From assembly GCA_001628005.1 (NCBI GenBank), contig LUQU01000050.1, forward strand, positions 1 through 55,543: a stretch of DNA of 55,543 nt, given 5' to 3'. The position numbers were made by a program, and so were the translations under genes. Shown one piece after another: positions 36,769 through 45,133 of the stretch (the first letter of the stretch is position 1; every line of letters starts with the position of its first letter). Under the pieces are notes generated by a model, which saw only the letters and a program-made list of their open reading frames with translations, did no database searches and was not told where the DNA came from. The stretch is from SAR86 cluster bacterium REDSEA-S09_B4 (GTDB taxonomy: Bacteria; Pseudomonadota; Gammaproteobacteria; Magnimaribacterales; Magnimaribacteraceae).

Positions 36769-37860
36769 CTAGATTAAATGCTTTTTCTTGAGTTCTTCTA
36801 ACTTAGACTTAATTTTCTTTTTAGGAATTAACTCAATATCTTCAGTCTTTTCCTCAGGCTTTAAGTCCCAACTTGACTGAATTCTTTGATCTACATCATT
36901 CAAAGGTTGGGATTGATTGAATCCTTGTTGTCGTTGCCATTGATATTTGACATGTTGGAAGAATTTACTATTCCAAGAATTATGTGCTTGACCCGTTTCC
37001 TTCCAATAGAGAATAAATTCGTTTAATACGGAATCAGCAAAAGTCTTATCGATTTCAGTAAGAGCTAAAACTTCATAAAAGTCTTGATTTGGTTTCCAAT
37101 CAGGTGAAATGGGTTCCGGAAGTTCAGAATTATCAATTAAATGCTGTGTTTTTGCCCATTGCCTTCTGACTTGGCCAATAAACTTACTATTCCAAGTGTC
37201 TGACACATCACCTTTTTCACTCCAGTATAAAATAAACTCAGGCAGTTCATTTTTGATAAATTCTTTACTAATTCCAGCCTTCGTTAAGATCTCTATAGCC
37301 TCTTCATCGGGTTGCCAAGATTGATTTATGGGTTTTCTTTTTAATTTTTTAAAGTCTGATATTTCCTGCGAACGCCATTTTTTTATTACAAATCTTAAGA
37401 ATTTAACTCCCCAAGAATAACTGGTGTCACTTTTTTCTCTATGCAGAAGAATAAACTCATCCAGCTGAGATAATACAAAAGATTTAGAAATCCCATATTC
37501 GCTAGCTTGATCGATTAATGCGGCGTCGGGTTCCCAGTTCTTTTCCATGAAAGACTCAGTTCTTTCTTCAAAACTTTTTCTATTAACATTTGTATCTTTG
37601 GCTTTCTTTTCGGATAAGACCAAAGAAATTCTTTTTTTATCTTTATCGAAGTTAACTAGTCCTCTCAGTTGTAGTTTTGATATTAAGGTTATTGTTTTTT
37701 TCTCATCCCAAAAAATGGTTTCCTTAAGAACTGAATCCAATTCTATAAATTGATTATTCTGCGATTGTATTTTGGTTTTTATAGTTTCTAGCACAACAGC
37801 TTCGGAGAGTCCGAGAGTTTTAGCTGCATCTTTTGAGAAAGAGAGAAAGTTATCCGCCAT
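36769..37860 (-). CDS. Protein with three DnaT-type DNA-binding repeats
   Basis: A 363-residue protein. Residues 1-80 look like a small winged-helix-like domain (LGLSEAVVLETIKTK..., LISKLQLRGLVNFDKDKK). Then come three copies of a 54-residue unit at 109-162, 182-235 and 255-308, each starting W-x-P-x and holding EFILxxxE, a Trp-Asn/Gly-x-KF core and ending in xxW. The repeat spacing is exactly 73 residues both times. The units match the DnaT C-terminal domain pattern (DnaT_2), which binds single-stranded DNA and helps primosome loading. A basic tail (KKKIKSKLEELKKKH) ends the protein. Other primosome genes are not nearby; aroG is upstream and the efflux pair downstream. Confidence 0.75.
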   Translation of the reverse strand: MADNFLSFSKDAAKTLGLSEAVVLETIKTKIQSQNNQFIELDSVLKETIFWDEKKTITLISKLQLRGLVNFDKDKKRISLVLSEKKAKDTNVNRKSFEERTESFMEKNWEPDAALIDQASEYGISKSFVLSQLDEFILLHREKSDTSYSWGVKFLRFVIKKWRSQEISDFKKLKRKPINQSWQPDEEAIEILTKAGISKEFIKNELPEFILYWSEKGDVSDTWNSKFIGQVRRQWAKTQHLIDNSELPEPISPDWKPNQDFYEVLALTEIDKTFADSVLNEFILYWKETGQAHNSWNSKFFQHVKYQWQRQQGFNQSQPLNDVDQRIQSSWDLKPEEKTEDIELIPKKKIKSKLEELKKKHLI

Positions 37861-37919
37861 ATCTTTTTACCGGATTATTGAGATTAGATTATCTGTAAAC
37901 TATTAACAAGCAGTAGTTT

Positions 37920-38975
37920 TTATTTTTGTCTTCTTTCTATTACGGCTTCTGATAAAGATTCCAAACAACCCCTTGTGTCTTCCCAGCTCAGGCATGCATC
38001 AGTTATGCTTTGACCATAAACTAGGTCTTGTTTTTTTGTTATGGATTGGTTTCCTTCAACTAAATTACTTTCAATCATAACTCCTGTGATGCGACTTTCT
38101 CCTGAAAGTAATTGACTACATATACTTTTACACACCTCAATCTGTTTTTTATGCTGTTTAGAACTATTTCCATGACTCATATCAACCATCATAGAGGCTT
38201 TCAAACCTGCCTCAGTTAATAAGTTTGAAGTGTCTTCAATGGATTCAGATTTATAATTAGGCTCTTTACCTCCCCTCAAGATTACGTGACAGTCTTCATT
38301 TCCAGCAGAAGAGAAGACAGCTGAACGACCTTCTTTAGTAACTGATAAAAACATATGAGGCATTTTTGCAGATTTAAGAGCATCAACAGCAACCTTTACA
38401 TCTCCTTCTGTAGTGTTCTTGAAGCCAATTGGACAAGACATACCTGAAGCCAATTCTCTGTGAACTTGACTTTCAGTTGTTCTTGCACCAATTGCTCCCC
38501 ATGAGACTAAATCTGCTAAGTATTGTGGAGTAATAACATCTAAGAATTCTGTCCCAGCACATACACCTAAATCATTAAGATCTCTTAGCAGTTGTCTTGC
38601 CAGTGAAATACCTTTGTTGATATTAAAAGAGTTATCAAGATCTGGGTCATTTATTAAACCCTTCCAGCCGACAGTAGTCCTGGGTTTCTCAAAGTAAACC
38701 CTCATAATAATTTGTAAAGCTTCCTCGTATGTCTTAGAAGCCTCAAGTAAATTTTCTGCATAATCTAAAGCTGCATCTGGATCATGAATCGAACAAGGAC
38801 CCACAACAACTATCAATCTGTCATCATTTTGATTAATAATTTCTGAAATCTTATTTCTTGATTCAAAAACCAGTTTTGAAGAAGGTTTAGAAATAGGTTG
38901 TTGCTCCATAAGTCTCTCAGGAGGCAATAACTCCTGCATTCCGGAGATTCTTATGTCATCTGTTTGATATTCCAT
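37920..38975 (-). CDS. aroG: 3-deoxy-7-phosphoheptulonate (DAHP) synthase, AroG type
   Basis: First enzyme of the shikimate pathway, condensing PEP and erythrose 4-phosphate. 351 residues, class I alpha (AroF/G/H) form. The N-terminus MEYQTDDIRISGMQELLPPERL is close to E. coli AroG; VVVGPCSIHDPDAALDYA, RVYFEKPRTTVGWKGLINDPDLD and MVDMSHGNSSKQHKKQ are core blocks. The feedback specificity is not clear from these. It is separated from nadE by 150 bases that include a perfect palindrome. Confidence 0.94.
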   Translation of the reverse strand: MEYQTDDIRISGMQELLPPERLMEQQPISKPSSKLVFESRNKISEIINQNDDRLIVVVGPCSIHDPDAALDYAENLLEASKTYEEALQIIMRVYFEKPRTTVGWKGLINDPDLDNSFNINKGISLARQLLRDLNDLGVCAGTEFLDVITPQYLADLVSWGAIGARTTESQVHRELASGMSCPIGFKNTTEGDVKVAVDALKSAKMPHMFLSVTKEGRSAVFSSAGNEDCHVILRGGKEPNYKSESIEDTSNLLTEAGLKASMMVDMSHGNSSKQHKKQIEVCKSICSQLLSGESRITGVMIESNLVEGNQSITKKQDLVYGQSITDACLSWEDTRGCLESLSEAVIERRQK

Positions 38976-39025
38976 TTTTTTCTTCGATAAAAAGGGTTTT
39001 GCATTTTACCTAGATAATTAATAGT

Positions 39026-39047
39026 TTGTAGTATTAGAATACTACAA
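39026..39047. repeat. Perfect 10-base inverted repeat between aroG and nadE
   Basis: TTGTAGTATT (39026-39035) and AATACTACAA (39038-39047) are exact inverted copies with a 2-base centre. On the plus strand GTTTTTTT follows. The site is about 50-75 bases before the aroG start, in the divergent aroG/nadE control region, so it is a good operator candidate. No plus-strand gene ends here, so a terminator role is less likely. Confidence 0.7.
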
Positions 39048-39125
39048 GTTTTTTTAAAAGATGATTACATTCGTTTTTTCCTTACATATTTAATGAATTT
39101 AATTAGCCTTATCAATTCAATCTGA

Positions 39126-40736
39126 ATGAAAATAAGCATTGTTCAAGAAAATCCTGTAGTTGGAGATGTAAAGGGAAATTTAGCCCTTGCACTTAATGCA
39201 ATTGAAGATTTAAAGAAGGAAAAACCAGACTTAGTTCTTTTCTCTGAAATGTTTTTAACTGGTTACCCCCCAGAAGATTTACTTTTGAGAGATGATTTAT
39301 TTGTTTCTTTAGATCAAGCCTTAAATCAGTTAGCAAGTCATTGCCCAGATTTAAATTTGATCATTGGCTATCCAAGGAAGAAGAATCAGCATATATATAA
39401 TGCAGCAGGTTTAATTTGTGGAGGAGAAATTAAAGCTGAGTACTTTAAGCAGGAACTTCCTAACTATAAGGTATTTGATGAGAAAAGGTATTTTTCACCC
39501 GGTAAAGGTCCTTGTTTAATAAACATTAAAGACAGGGTTTTGGGTATAACTATATGTGAAGATATTTGGTATACAAAGGCCATAAGACAGGCTACCAGAA
39601 GGGGAGCTGAGCTTATTCTTAATTTAAATGCTTCTCCTTTTCACAAGAGTAAACTTGAAGAAAGGAAAACAGTTTTAATAAGTCATGCCAACAAGTTTTC
39701 TGTCCCCATCATTTATGTAAACCAAGTTGGAGGTCAAGATGAACTTGTCTTCGATGGATCTTCATTAGTAGTCTCGCCTGGATCAGGTGTTGATTTTCAA
39801 TTACCCAGCTTTAAAACAGCAATTGCTACTCTAGATTTTGACAACGAAGAAAGTGGTTTTCAGTTAAAAAACAAGAACAAGGTAGTAGAGTCTGTAGAAG
39901 CAAAGACTTTATATGATGCCATTGTTTTAGGCACCAAGGATTATATAGAAAAGAATGGATTTACTGGGGCCTTGATTGGCTCGTCGGGCGGTATTGATTC
40001 TGCTTTGACAGCTGTCATAGCAGCTGATGCAATAGGTGCAGATAGAGTTAAGACAGTTATGATGCCCTTTAAATATACTTCCGATATGAGTGTGGAGGAT
40101 GCAGAACTGCTTGCTCAAAATCTAAATATTCAACATGAAGTAATTGAAATTCAAGACATCTATAATTCATTTGAAAAATCTCTTAAGAAAGAGTTCAAAG
40201 ATAAGAAAAAAGATAAGACTGAAGAAAATCTTCAATCTAGAAGTAGAGGTGTATTACTTATGGCCATCTCTAATAAGTCGGGTTATTTAGTCCTAACCAC
40301 TGGAAATAAGAGTGAAACGGCAGTTGGGTATTCAACCCTTTACGGAGATACAGCAGGTGGCTTTGCTGTCCTAAAAGATGTTCCTAAAACCTGGGTTTAT
40401 GAATTAGCAAATTATAGAAATTCTATCTCTCAAGTAATACCTCAAAGAATTATAGATAGGCCTCCTTCAGCTGAGTTAACTCCTAATCAAAAGGATTCTG
40501 ACAGCTTACCGGATTACAAAATACTCGATGAAATTATAGAGCTTTATGTCGAAAAAGATTTAAGCCTAGTCGATATAGTAGAGAAAGGATTTGAGAAAAA
40601 GACAGTAAAAAAGGTAGTCAAGTTAATTGATAAAAGTGAATACAAAAGGAGACAGGCTCCTCCAGGAGTGAGGATTACTGCCAGAGGTTTTGGAAAAGAC
40701 AGACGTTACCCCATTACAAACAAATATTTTCAATAA
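39126..40736 (+). CDS. nadE: Glutamine-dependent NAD+ synthetase
   Basis: Makes NAD+ from nicotinic acid adenine dinucleotide with glutamine as ammonia source. 536 residues in two domains. The N-terminal nitrilase-type glutaminase (about 1-260) has FSEMFLTGYPPEDLL with Glu, the Lys region in YFKQELPNYKVFDEKRYF, and GITICEDIWY with the Cys nucleophile. The C-terminal synthetase (about 275-536) has the ATP-pyrophosphatase loop SSGGIDSALT and TTGNKSETAVGYSTLYGD. Length and domains match the bacterial two-domain form. Confidence 0.96.
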   Translation: MKISIVQENPVVGDVKGNLALALNAIEDLKKEKPDLVLFSEMFLTGYPPEDLLLRDDLFVSLDQALNQLASHCPDLNLIIGYPRKKNQHIYNAAGLICGGEIKAEYFKQELPNYKVFDEKRYFSPGKGPCLINIKDRVLGITICEDIWYTKAIRQATRRGAELILNLNASPFHKSKLEERKTVLISHANKFSVPIIYVNQVGGQDELVFDGSSLVVSPGSGVDFQLPSFKTAIATLDFDNEESGFQLKNKNKVVESVEAKTLYDAIVLGTKDYIEKNGFTGALIGSSGGIDSALTAVIAADAIGADRVKTVMMPFKYTSDMSVEDAELLAQNLNIQHEVIEIQDIYNSFEKSLKKEFKDKKKDKTEENLQSRSRGVLLMAISNKSGYLVLTTGNKSETAVGYSTLYGDTAGGFAVLKDVPKTWVYELANYRNSISQVIPQRIIDRPPSAELTPNQKDSDSLPDYKILDEIIELYVEKDLSLVDIVEKGFEKKTVKKVVKLIDKSEYKRRQAPPGVRITARGFGKDRRYPITNKYFQ

Positions 40737-40747
40737 CCTCATTTTTA

Positions 40748-40775
40748 TTGGTAAATAGGGCTCCTAGGCTATAAT
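40748..40775 (+). promoter_or_regulatory. Sigma-70 promoter of scpA-scpB-rluB
   Basis: TTGGTA (40748-40753), 16 bases, then a perfect TATAAT (40770-40775). Transcription would start near 40782, only about 21 bases before the scpA ATG, and exactly at the base of a small hairpin. Confidence 0.65.
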
Positions 40776-40781
40776 GACGCT

Positions 40782-40799
40782 CCAATACAAGGGTATTGG
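40782..40799 (+). other. Hairpin at the predicted 5' end of the scpA mRNA
   Basis: CCAATAC (40782-40788) pairs with GTATTGG (40793-40799) around the loop AAGG, which is the only ribosome-site-like sequence before the ATG at 40803. It could protect the 5' end of the mRNA or present the ribosome site in the loop. Confidence 0.5.
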
Positions 40800-40802
40800 C
40801 AA

Positions 40803-41609
40803 ATGTCTGAAAGCAAAGTACCTCGTCAAGAGGAGATAGTATTAGCTACCGTACAAGGTAAGGAAGTGACTTCTTTGCCAGAAGACCTTTATGTTCCCCC
40901 AAATTCATTAAAGATTTTTCTAGATACTTTTGCTGGTCCTTTAGATCTTTTGTTATATCTCATAAGAAAGCAAAATCTTGATATTTTAGATATTGATGTA
41001 GCAAAAATAACAGAACAATATGTCTCTTACATTGATCTCATGGAGGCATTTCAGATTGAGTTGGCAGGGGATTATCTTGTTATGGCAGCATATTTGGCTG
41101 AATTAAAGTCTAGGATGCTATTGCCCAGACCTTCTGACAATGAAGAAGAGGAAGACCCTAGAGCAGAATTAATGAGAAGATTACAGGAATATCAAAGATT
41201 TAAGGAGGCTGCATCAAAGATAGATTCACTACCTAGGCTTAATAGAGATTTCTTTTTGGCAGGTGCAAAACTGCCTGAATTTGAAGCTATTACTCCAATA
41301 GTCGACTTACCAATGGAAGAACTGAGCTTTGCTTTAGCAGAAGTAATGCGTCGTGTAGATCAATCAAAAGCGCATCTTATTAATTTTGAACAACTCTCGA
41401 CAAGGGAGAGAATGACAGAGATTCTTGAAAGAATGAGGAATGAGACTTTCATAGAATTTTCTACCTTGTTTAAGACTAAAGAAGGCAGGATGGGAGTTGT
41501 CGTTACCTTCCTAGCTGTTTTAGAATTATTGAAAGACTCATTAATTGAAATTGTTCAATCAGAAGAGTTTGGACCAATACACATTAAAGGAATTGAGGAG
41601 GTGCACTAA
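40803..41609 (+). CDS. scpA: Segregation and condensation protein A
   Basis: Kleisin partner of SMC and ScpB in the bacterial condensin. 268 residues with an extra 25-30 residue N-terminal lead before the core IFLDTFAGPLDLLLYLIRKQNLDILDIDVAKITEQY; MAAYLAELKSRMLLP is the other N-domain block, and the C-terminal winged helix (VTFLAVLELLKDS...) binds the SMC head. It shares one base with scpB. The smc gene is not in the window. Confidence 0.95.
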   Translation: MSESKVPRQEEIVLATVQGKEVTSLPEDLYVPPNSLKIFLDTFAGPLDLLLYLIRKQNLDILDIDVAKITEQYVSYIDLMEAFQIELAGDYLVMAAYLAELKSRMLLPRPSDNEEEEDPRAELMRRLQEYQRFKEAASKIDSLPRLNRDFFLAGAKLPEFEAITPIVDLPMEELSFALAEVMRRVDQSKAHLINFEQLSTRERMTEILERMRNETFIEFSTLFKTKEGRMGVVVTFLAVLELLKDSLIEIVQSEEFGPIHIKGIEEVH

Positions 41610-42211
41610 TGGAAAATAAGTTGATACAAATCATAGAAGCCGCCCTTTTGTCTGCCTCTAGGCCTCTTACTATAAAAGAGATTCAGAGACTTTTCCCTAA
41701 GGATCAAACTCCAGATAAAGAAGATATTAAAGAAACACTAAATGAGATTGAAGAGCTATGTACTAATAGAGGTGTGGAGTTAAAGAGAGTCTCTTCCGGT
41801 TACAGGATGCAAGTTAAACAGTCCTTGTCAGAATATATAGCTAAACTTTGGGAAGAAAAGCCACAAAAATATACAAAAGCTACTCTTGAGACTTTAGCCC
41901 TTATAGCCTACAGGCAACCCATCACTCGTGGAGAAATCGAGGAAATAAGAGGTGTGTCTGTAGGAACTCAGTTAATCAGAGGAATTTTAGAAAGGGGTTG
42001 GATCAAAATTGTGGGTCAGAGAGATGTTCCAGGACGTCCATCTTTGTACGCTACTACTAAAGAGTTCTTAGATTATTTTGATCTTCAGCATCTTAGGGAA
42101 TTGCCGGATCTTCCTGACTTACCTGATGTGGCTTCTTTAGATATGGAACTTCCTCTTGAAGAAGAAAAAGAACAAACAGAATCGCAATCAGAATTACAAG
42201 CTCCTCATTAA
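41609..42211 (+). CDS. scpB: Segregation and condensation protein B
   Basis: Forms the ScpB dimer that binds ScpA in the SMC complex. 200 residues with two winged-helix domains: ALLSASRPLTIKEIQRLFP, then LEELCTNRG-like and YTKATLETLALIAYRQPITRGEIEEIRGVSVG and RGWIKIVGQRDVPGRPSLYATT. The C-terminal 35 residues are acidic and low in complexity. It overlaps scpA by one base and is followed 20 bases later by rluB, a conserved order. Confidence 0.95.
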   Translation: MENKLIQIIEAALLSASRPLTIKEIQRLFPKDQTPDKEDIKETLNEIEELCTNRGVELKRVSSGYRMQVKQSLSEYIAKLWEEKPQKYTKATLETLALIAYRQPITRGEIEEIRGVSVGTQLIRGILERGWIKIVGQRDVPGRPSLYATTKEFLDYFDLQHLRELPDLPDLPDVASLDMELPLEEEKEQTESQSELQAPH

Positions 42212-42231
42212 AAAACAGAAAGTAAATTCCT

Positions 42232-42966
42232 ATGAAAGAGAGGATTCAAAAAATCCTGGCTAACGAAGGAATTGTTTCTCGAAGACAGGCTGAAAACCTT
42301 ATAAGAGAGGGCAGAATTAAAGTAAATGGACAAGAAGCCATTTTGGGAATGTCTATTTCTCGTCGTGACTTAATAGAAATTGATGGCAAGGCTGTTGAGA
42401 TTTCAGAGGGCACTAATCCTTTAAGAGTTTTAATGTATAACAAGAAAGTAGGGGAAATTTCTTCTACAAAAGACCCTGAAGGGCGGCCTTCAGTGTTTCT
42501 TGCCCTACCTAAAATAAGCAAAGGAAAATGGATATCTGTAGGTAGACTGGATATTAATACTTCAGGCTTAATGTTGTTTACCAATAACGGAGAACTGGCG
42601 AATAAATTAATGCATCCATCATCTAAAATTGAGAGAGAATATGTTGCTAGAATTCGAGGACAGGTAGAACCAGATCATATTAGAAGACTTTTGGAAGGGG
42701 TAAATTTGGAAGACGGCAAAGCCAGTTTTTCTGACATACAGCCGGGTAGAAAAGGAAAATCTAACCAATGGTTTGCTATGGTTATTATGGAGGGCAGGAC
42801 AAGGGAAGTCAGGAGGATGTGGGAAAGCCAGGGCTTTGCTGTTTCGAGATTAAAACGAGTCAGAATTGGTGGATTATTCCTTCCAGCAAATCTTAAACAA
42901 GGAAATTATAAAGAGTTGGCAGAGAAGGAGATTAAATCTATTGGGCCTCAATTGACTTCCCTGTAA
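42232..42966 (+). CDS. rluB: 23S rRNA pseudouridine synthase (RluB type)
   Basis: RsuA-family pseudouridine synthase of 244 residues. An N-terminal S4 RNA-binding domain (IQKILANEGIVSRRQAENLIREGRIKVNG) is followed by the catalytic domain with GRLDINTSGLMLFTNNGELANKLMHP, holding the catalytic Asp, and later GRTREVRRMWESQG. The place after scpAB identifies the RluB branch, although it is shorter than E. coli RluB, mainly at the C-terminus. Its end overlaps the convergent SDR gene by 29 bases. Confidence 0.92.
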   Translation: MKERIQKILANEGIVSRRQAENLIREGRIKVNGQEAILGMSISRRDLIEIDGKAVEISEGTNPLRVLMYNKKVGEISSTKDPEGRPSVFLALPKISKGKWISVGRLDINTSGLMLFTNNGELANKLMHPSSKIEREYVARIRGQVEPDHIRRLLEGVNLEDGKASFSDIQPGRKGKSNQWFAMVIMEGRTREVRRMWESQGFAVSRLKRVRIGGLFLPANLKQGNYKELAEKEIKSIGPQLTSL

Positions 42967-43687
42967 TGTTTAAGCTATCTATTCCCATTAGGAAAAGATA
43001 TGCATTCATTACTTCTTTTGGACTTTTTAAAGTTTTTGGGTCTTCAGCTGGATAAGCTTGAGCTCTCATCTTAGTTTCTACTGGTCCTGGGTTTATGGCA
43101 TTCACTCTAATACCAGATGTTTTTTCAAGCTCTTCACTAAGAATTTGAACCAACCCCTCAGTAGCAAATTTAGAAATAGCATAAGCTCCCCAATAGGCTC
43201 GTCCCTTTTTTCCAACTCCTGAAGAGGTAAATACAATTGAAGAATTATCTGGTATTTCCAACACCGGGAACAAAGATCTTGTTAGTAGGAGAGCTGACTC
43301 AAAATTAACTTTTGATACACGTCTCCATTCTTCTAAATCATAATTCAGGATTGAAGTCTTAGTACCTAAAATGCCTGCATTGTTAAGAAGACCATCCAAT
43401 TTACCAAATTCTTTAAGCACCTCATTGGAAATTTTTTTAAAGTCATCTTCTTGAGCTGTTTCTAGATCTATGACTTGCAAAATTGGTTTTTTAAGACTGT
43501 TTTTTTCATAAAGACCATATGTCTCTTCTAAGTTTGAAGGGTCTTTGCCTAATAAAATAGTCTCTGCTCCAAAAGAAGAAAAAGTAAGACCTGCCTCTCT
43601 TCCAATACCGGATCCTCCCCCGCTTATTAAGATAACCTTGTCTTCTAGTAATTTATCTGGAGCTTTGTAAGTAGAGGCTTTAATCAT
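42938..43687 (-). CDS. YciK-like short-chain dehydrogenase/reductase
   Basis: A 249-residue SDR. The cofactor loop is SGGGSGIGREA at about residues 22-32, NNAG at about 100, a Ser in VFTSSGVGKKGRA, and YAISK as the catalytic YxxxK. It matches the YciK branch, which often sits next to ubiG and a HAD phosphatase, as here. The substrate is unknown. It begins where the phosphatase gene stops, sharing one base. Confidence 0.87.
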   Translation of the reverse strand: MIKASTYKAPDKLLEDKVILISGGGSGIGREAGLTFSSFGAETILLGKDPSNLEETYGLYEKNSLKKPILQVIDLETAQEDDFKKISNEVLKEFGKLDGLLNNAGILGTKTSILNYDLEEWRRVSKVNFESALLLTRSLFPVLEIPDNSSIVFTSSGVGKKGRAYWGAYAISKFATEGLVQILSEELEKTSGIRVNAINPGPVETKMRAQAYPAEDPKTLKSPKEVMNAYLFLMGIDSLNITGKSIEAQ

Positions 43688-44352
43688 TATAAGTTAGGTA
43701 TAAAATCCTTGATTTGGATGGGGGTTTCTGCAATGAAGTCTGCATTCCAATCTGAGCAGCTTTGCCCTATAGGTATGTAACCATATGCAGCAGCTACTGT
43801 TCTTATGTTAGCTCTCTTGCCAGCTTCAATGTCTATGGAGTGATCTCCGATGTATATGGAAGTGCTTGGTTCTGACCCCACAAGCTGGCACGATTTCAAT
43901 AATCCTTTTGGGCTAGGTTTTCTTTCACCTACATGTTCCGGGCAAATTAAGCATGAAGGTTCAAGGGAAGCAAAAAAATGATTAACTATTTTATTTGCAA
44001 AGTCTTTTGGTTTGTTGGTCACTATTCCCCATTTCAAACCAGCCTTATTTATTTGTTTTAATAATTCAGTTATTCCTTCAAAGGGAGTTGTTTCATTAAG
44101 ACAGCAAGAATCATAAATCTTTAAAAGCTCCTGTCTACGAACTTCAATTTTATTTTTGTCATCAGAATCTAGATTAAGAGCATATCTTGCTAAACTAATT
44201 GCACCTTCAGAAACTCTGCTTCTTACTTCATTAAATTCACATGGTTCTAATTGGTAATTGGACCTAAGTTCATTTACTGCTATAAAGAAATCCTTTGCTG
44301 TATCTAATAAGGTACCATCCAAATCAAAAGCAATGAAATCAATCGAGTTCAT
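43687..44352 (-). CDS. HAD phosphatase, MupP/Gph-like
   Basis: A 221-residue HAD hydrolase with a cap domain. Motif I is FDLDGTLLDT at residues 9-18, motif II VTNKP, motif III/IV KPSPKGL and IYIGDHSIDIEAG. LICPEHVGERKPSP and the ubiG-phosphatase-YciK order are as in Pseudomonas, where this gene is mupP (N-acetylmuramic acid 6-phosphate phosphatase of peptidoglycan recycling). Phosphoglycolate phosphatase (gph) is the alternative. It overlaps ubiG by 14 bases. Confidence 0.87.
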   Translation of the reverse strand: MNSIDFIAFDLDGTLLDTAKDFFIAVNELRSNYQLEPCEFNEVRSRVSEGAISLARYALNLDSDDKNKIEVRRQELLKIYDSCCLNETTPFEGITELLKQINKAGLKWGIVTNKPKDFANKIVNHFFASLEPSCLICPEHVGERKPSPKGLLKSCQLVGSEPSTSIYIGDHSIDIEAGKRANIRTVAAAYGYIPIGQSCSDWNADFIAETPIQIKDFIPNL

Positions 44353-45058
44353 CTTCTTTTTTGATATACATCATGTAATTTACTCCCACATCTTTTCCTA
44401 ACCAATAAGTGTCTGAAATTGGGTTATAGCTAAGACCTATGGTTTCTTTAAGTACTAAATTGGATGACCTGATCCACCTAGAAATTTCAGAAGGTTTTAT
44501 AAATTTAGAGTAGTCATGAGTTCCTCTTGGTAAAAGGTTGAGAATATATTCGGCCCCTATGACGGCAAATAAATAAGAACGAGGGTTTCTATTAATTGTT
44601 GATATGAAGAGATTTCCTTTTGGAGACAGTAAAGATGAAAATTCATTAATGGTTTGTGAGGGGTCTGGGACATGTTCAAGCATTTCAAGGCAGGTAATGA
44701 CATCAAACTTCTGATTTAATTTATTGCTTAACATATCTTCAGTTGTAGTATGTAAATATGTAACTGGGCTTTTAACCTTTTTTGCGTGAGCTTTTGCAAT
44801 ATTTATCGTCTTTTCAGAAGCATCTATAGCAGTTACTTCAGCCCCTAAACTGGCTAAGGATTCTGACAAAATACCTCCTCCGCAGCCGACATCAAGAACT
44901 TTTTTTCCTCTTAAATTAATTCTTTCTTTAATAAAATTAACTCTTAAAGGGTTAATTTGATGCAGCGGTTTAAAATCACCTTCTTCATCCCACCAGTCAT
45001 TGGCTATTTCATCAAATTTTTGAATTTCTTCGGAATCTATATTTTGCTTTATCGTCAT
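44339..45058 (-). CDS. ubiG: Ubiquinone biosynthesis O-methyltransferase
   Basis: Does both O-methylations in ubiquinone synthesis. 239 residues, class I SAM-dependent fold. FDEIANDWWDEEGDFKPLHQINPLRVNFI is the UbiG start, VLDVGCGGGILSE the SAM motif I, and DVITCLEMLEHVPDP motif II region. It is first in the leftward ubiG-phosphatase-SDR operon and faces pntA across a 75-base divergent spacer. Confidence 0.96.
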   Translation of the reverse strand: MTIKQNIDSEEIQKFDEIANDWWDEEGDFKPLHQINPLRVNFIKERINLRGKKVLDVGCGGGILSESLASLGAEVTAIDASEKTINIAKAHAKKVKSPVTYLHTTTEDMLSNKLNQKFDVITCLEMLEHVPDPSQTINEFSSLLSPKGNLFISTINRNPRSYLFAVIGAEYILNLLPRGTHDYSKFIKPSEISRWIRSSNLVLKETIGLSYNPISDTYWLGKDVGVNYMMYIKKEDELD

Positions 45059-45133
45059 AAAAGAGTAAGGCGACTTTCTTTATATTGTGTTAAATTAAAA
45101 AGGGCTCCCAACATTAAATAACAGTTCATAAAA

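Noticed and set aside
39026-39047. TrpR operator
   Set aside because: Outer bases resemble the TrpR site but the central CTAG half-sites are missing.
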